From an uncultured Bacteroidota bacterium (GTDB taxonomy: Bacteria > Bacteroidota > Bacteroidia > Chitinophagales > Chitinophagaceae), in assembly GCA_946887345.1 (NCBI GenBank), contig CAMPKR010000086.1:1-8697 (forward strand): DNA of 8,697 nucleotides. Direction: 5' to 3'. This document shows, piece by piece, positions 6,720 to 8,697 of the stretch. Below the pieces are notes generated by a model that was not told where the DNA came from, did not search any database, and worked only from the letters and a program-made list of their open reading frames with translations. Position 1 is the stretch's first letter, and every line of letters starts with the position of its first letter. The translations under genes and the position numbers were made by a program.

Positions 6720-7375
6720 TAATTAATCTCAGGCTTTTTCTTAAAAAACTTGGAACTGTGCCTGCGCAACAATGAAAGAATAGACACAGCAAACAATACA
6801 CCAATGAGGCTACCTATATAAACATCGGCAAAGAAATGAGCCGATAAGTACATACGGGAATAGGCAACAGACAGGGCCAGGACAAAAAACAATATCCCCA
6901 AAGACCTGTACTTTAAAGGCAGCAGACAAGCCAATAAGCAAAACATCGCGAAGGCACCGCAAGAATGACCTGAGGGAAAACCATTATAGAAATCCTGTTC
7001 CCAACCCGGGAGTATGCGCACCCATTCTGCCTTTTTAAAGTATGTGAGTGGGCGCTCGGCATTAATTAATCTCTTAATAACCTGTGTGGCTAACGACGGC
7101 AGTACCGTACATGCGACGGCCGCGGTGACGTACCACCAATTCTGAAATGCAGGAATTGCCAGCAAGCCTACCAGTATTATTGCTATAACCAGCCCCTCTC
7201 CCATCATTGTAATAAAGGGAACAAAAGTATCCAGGAGAGGTAGGTGGTTTGTATTGAAAAACCTGAACAGCGATTCCTTATCACTTACACCAAGTGCAAG
7301 CCCTCCCGTTATTATCCAGAGGATGAATGGGATGAGGAAGTACCTGTTATATGATGAATATGGCGGCGTTTTCAC
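6719..7375 (-). CDS. PAP2-family membrane phosphatase
   Basis: This is a 218-aa protein of the type-2 phosphatidic acid phosphatase family, with about six membrane segments. The full catalytic signature is intact: K101-x6-R108-P109, PSGH at 134-137, and S173-R174-x5-H180-x3-D184. H180 is the expected nucleophile and H137 the acid. Family members remove phosphate from membrane lipids on the periplasmic side: undecaprenyl pyrophosphate (BacA-independent recycling), lipid A (LpxE, LpxF) or phosphatidylglycerophosphate. The sequence does not settle which. A longer frame opens at ATG 7432 but would overlap lptF by 61 nt and add a polar leader before the first helix. GTG at 7375, overlapping the lptF TGA as GTGA, is the better start. 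Its own TAA overlaps the ATG of the glycosyltransferase, placing it mid-operon. Confidence 0.92.
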   Translation of the reverse strand: MKTPPYSSYNRYFLIPFILWIITGGLALGVSDKESLFRFFNTNHLPLLDTFVPFITMMGEGLVIAIILVGLLAIPAFQNWWYVTAAVACTVLPSLATQVIKRLINAERPLTYFKKAEWVRILPGWEQDFYNGFPSGHSCGAFAMFCLLACLLPLKYRSLGILFFVLALSVAYSRMYLSAHFFADVYIGSLIGVLFAVSILSLLRRHSSKFFKKKPEIN

Positions 7376-8697
7376 AACTTTTCTTTTTGAGGAAATAGAG
7401 ATTTGAGTTTTTTCCAAACCCGGCCATACCATTCCTTACTGAAGATCTGTGAATCGTTCCGGGCCTGCTGAATCAGCACAAAAGCGATAGGCAGCAGCAT
7501 GGCTGTTGCCATCCACATACCCAGGAAAGGAGACATTGTGTCGGCGCGAGCCAACTCTTCGCCGCTACGGGAAGTAATATGGAAGACCACAAAGAAGCCT
7601 ACAGCTATTACCAGGGGCATACCTATACCTCCCTTGCGGATGATGGCACCCAGCGGAGCACCTATCAGGAACAGTAAAATACAGGCAAAGGAAAGTGTGA
7701 ACTTCCTGTGCCATTCTATCTGGTAGCGGATGAAATTCTCCTGTTGCGTTCTGCCGTCGATAGAAGACATATCAAGGAGGCCCTTAATGCTGCGAACGTT
7801 AGCCAATGCTAACTGTACCGTACCTGCCCTCAATGAATCCGGGATCATTTCAATGAAAGAGGTATCGAATTTTCTGAGGCTTCCCTTGTTAGCTCTCACT
7901 TTTTGAGTAAGCTCTTTACCGCCTTCATCCATCTTTAGCAAAAGCTGGTAAGGGCTAAGATAAGAGCCCACCGTTTTGGCTATTGTACGCTTCCTTCGCT
8001 TCATACTGTCAATGCCTTCGGCCAGCTGATTCACGTTCATCATCTGGTAAGCATTCTTAAACAGATCCTGGTTGGTGCGAGTTACTTTAAAGGAAGAGAT
8101 GTCAAATATCTTATCCCAGGTCTCGAAGTGTAGTCTTGTTTGCGGTTTTTTAGCAGAGCCTTCCCGAAAGGATTGCTGCTCTTCATACCGCCAGCCATTT
8201 TTTAAGCGGAAGATCAGCGCCTGTTTATCTTCACTAGGTATCATCTCTCCCCTTTCTGCTATGATAACTTTATCATTTCCGAAGCCGGTGGACTGATCAT
8301 ATATGATGATATCCCTGATTGTTCTGCCATCACGATCCTTGCTGCCGACCCGGATGGAGAAACCTTTGATGTCATGATTGAACTGTCCGGCCTTGATATT
8401 GAAAGTCGGCTTTGAATTGCGCAGATCGTAAAGGAGCGATAGTGCCTTTAGATTGGCTACAGGAATAACATTGTTATTAAAAAGAAAGGCCCCGAAACTC
8501 ACCAGGATCATAAAGAAAAGCAAGGGTCTCATGAACCTTAGCAATGAAATGCCTGAAGACTTGATGGCTACCAGTTCAAAGTTCTCGCCGAGGTTACCGA
8601 AAGTCATTATTGAGGCCAGCAACACGCCCAAGGGAAGAGCCAGGGGCACCATAGTGGTAGACATGTACATCAGCAACTGGAGTATCATGCCTACGCC
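7372..8697 (-). CDS. lptF: LPS export permease subunit, YjgP/YjgQ family (LptF-like), N-terminus cut by window edge
   Basis: These are 441 residues of an LptF-type subunit of the LptB2FG LPS exporter. The frame stays open to the right edge, and the first membrane helix (roughly 60-70 residues by comparison with relatives) is outside the window; ATG at 8688 is an internal Met, not the start. Visible in the fragment are VPLALPLGVLLASIMTFGN at 17-35, the coupling region ENFELVAIKSSGISLLRFM at 38-56, a membrane segment at 58-75, a periplasmic region at about 85-330, and three C-terminal membrane segments near 334-352, 360-376 and 391-411. The periplasmic part is about 90 residues longer than in the LptG-like protein of this window, mainly through a charged, probably helical insert at about 228-330. 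It is the first visible gene of an operon with the PAP2 phosphatase and ArnT-like transferase. Confidence 0.92.
   Translation of the reverse strand, partial: GVGMILQLLMYMSTTMVPLALPLGVLLASIMTFGNLGENFELVAIKSSGISLLRFMRPLLFFMILVSFGAFLFNNNVIPVANLKALSLLYDLRNSKPTFNIKAGQFNHDIKGFSIRVGSKDRDGRTIRDIIIYDQSTGFGNDKVIIAERGEMIPSEDKQALIFRLKNGWRYEEQQSFREGSAKKPQTRLHFETWDKIFDISSFKVTRTNQDLFKNAYQMMNVNQLAEGIDSMKRRKRTIAKTVGSYLSPYQLLLKMDEGGKELTQKVRANKGSLRKFDTSFIEMIPDSLRAGTVQLALANVRSIKGLLDMSSIDGRTQQENFIRYQIEWHRKFTLSFACILLFLIGAPLGAIIRKGGIGMPLVIAVGFFVVFHITSRSGEELARADTMSPFLGMWMATAMLLPIAFVLIQQARNDSQIFSKEWYGRVWKKLKSLFPQKEKL

Noticed and set aside
6717..7073. 14-bp direct repeat CATTAATTAATCTC at 6717-6730 and 7060-7073
   Set aside because: Both copies are explained by PAP2 coding sequence (the RLIN residues and the C-terminal EIN plus stop), and an AT-rich 14-mer repeat is plausible by chance in this length.
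7376..7432. Upstream ATG (7432) extension of the PAP2 gene
   Set aside because: It would overlap lptF by 61 nt and add 19 polar residues before the membrane domain. The GTG at 7375 overlapping the lptF stop fits operon structure better.

Overview
The window looks like a stretch of chromosome from a member of the Bacteroidota. The clues are: two YjgP/YjgQ-type LPS exporter subunits (LptG and LptF) with Bacteroidota-like sequence; a tRNA-guanine transglycosylase directly upstream of lptG; almost no Shine-Dalgarno sequences before the starts; and intermediate GC content. A Chitinophagales-like relative is my guess, and nothing here is diagnostic at genus level. All nine genes look intact except the two cut by the window edges. 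I see no rRNA, tRNA, CRISPR array, insertion sequence or phage gene.

Left edge: the 5' part of a family 2 glycosyltransferase (451 down to 1, minus) runs out of the window. A 65-bp divergent spacer with degenerate CAGTT repeats separates it from a rightward series: tgt (queuosine tRNA modification, 517-1647), lptG (1663-2736), an alkane-monooxygenase family (AlkB) membrane diiron protein (2773-3798), a small lipoprotein whose start overlaps the alkB stop (3798-4349), and a secreted thioredoxin-fold protein resembling iodothyronine deiodinases (4398-5093). A perfect 9-bp inverted repeat lies just before the start of the last gene.

Right half: a leftward operon, in transcription order lptF (cut by the right edge), a PAP2 phosphatase, then a GT83/ArnT-like polyprenyl-phosphate glycosyltransferase. 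Its genes are joined by a 4-nt (GTGA) and a 1-nt (TAATG) stop/start overlap. It ends back to back with the deiodinase-like gene, stop codon against stop codon with no spacer.

How the genes may work together: LptF and LptG are normally the two membrane subunits of one LptB2FG exporter, and here they sit in two convergent units about 4.6 kb apart. The PAP2 phosphatase and ArnT-like transferase cotranscribed with lptF suggest a module that trims lipid A phosphates or recycles lipid carriers and adds a sugar before export; this is inference. The most unusual block is alkB-lipoprotein-deiodinase-like, whose joint function I cannot assign. No rubredoxin or rubredoxin reductase is encoded in the window.
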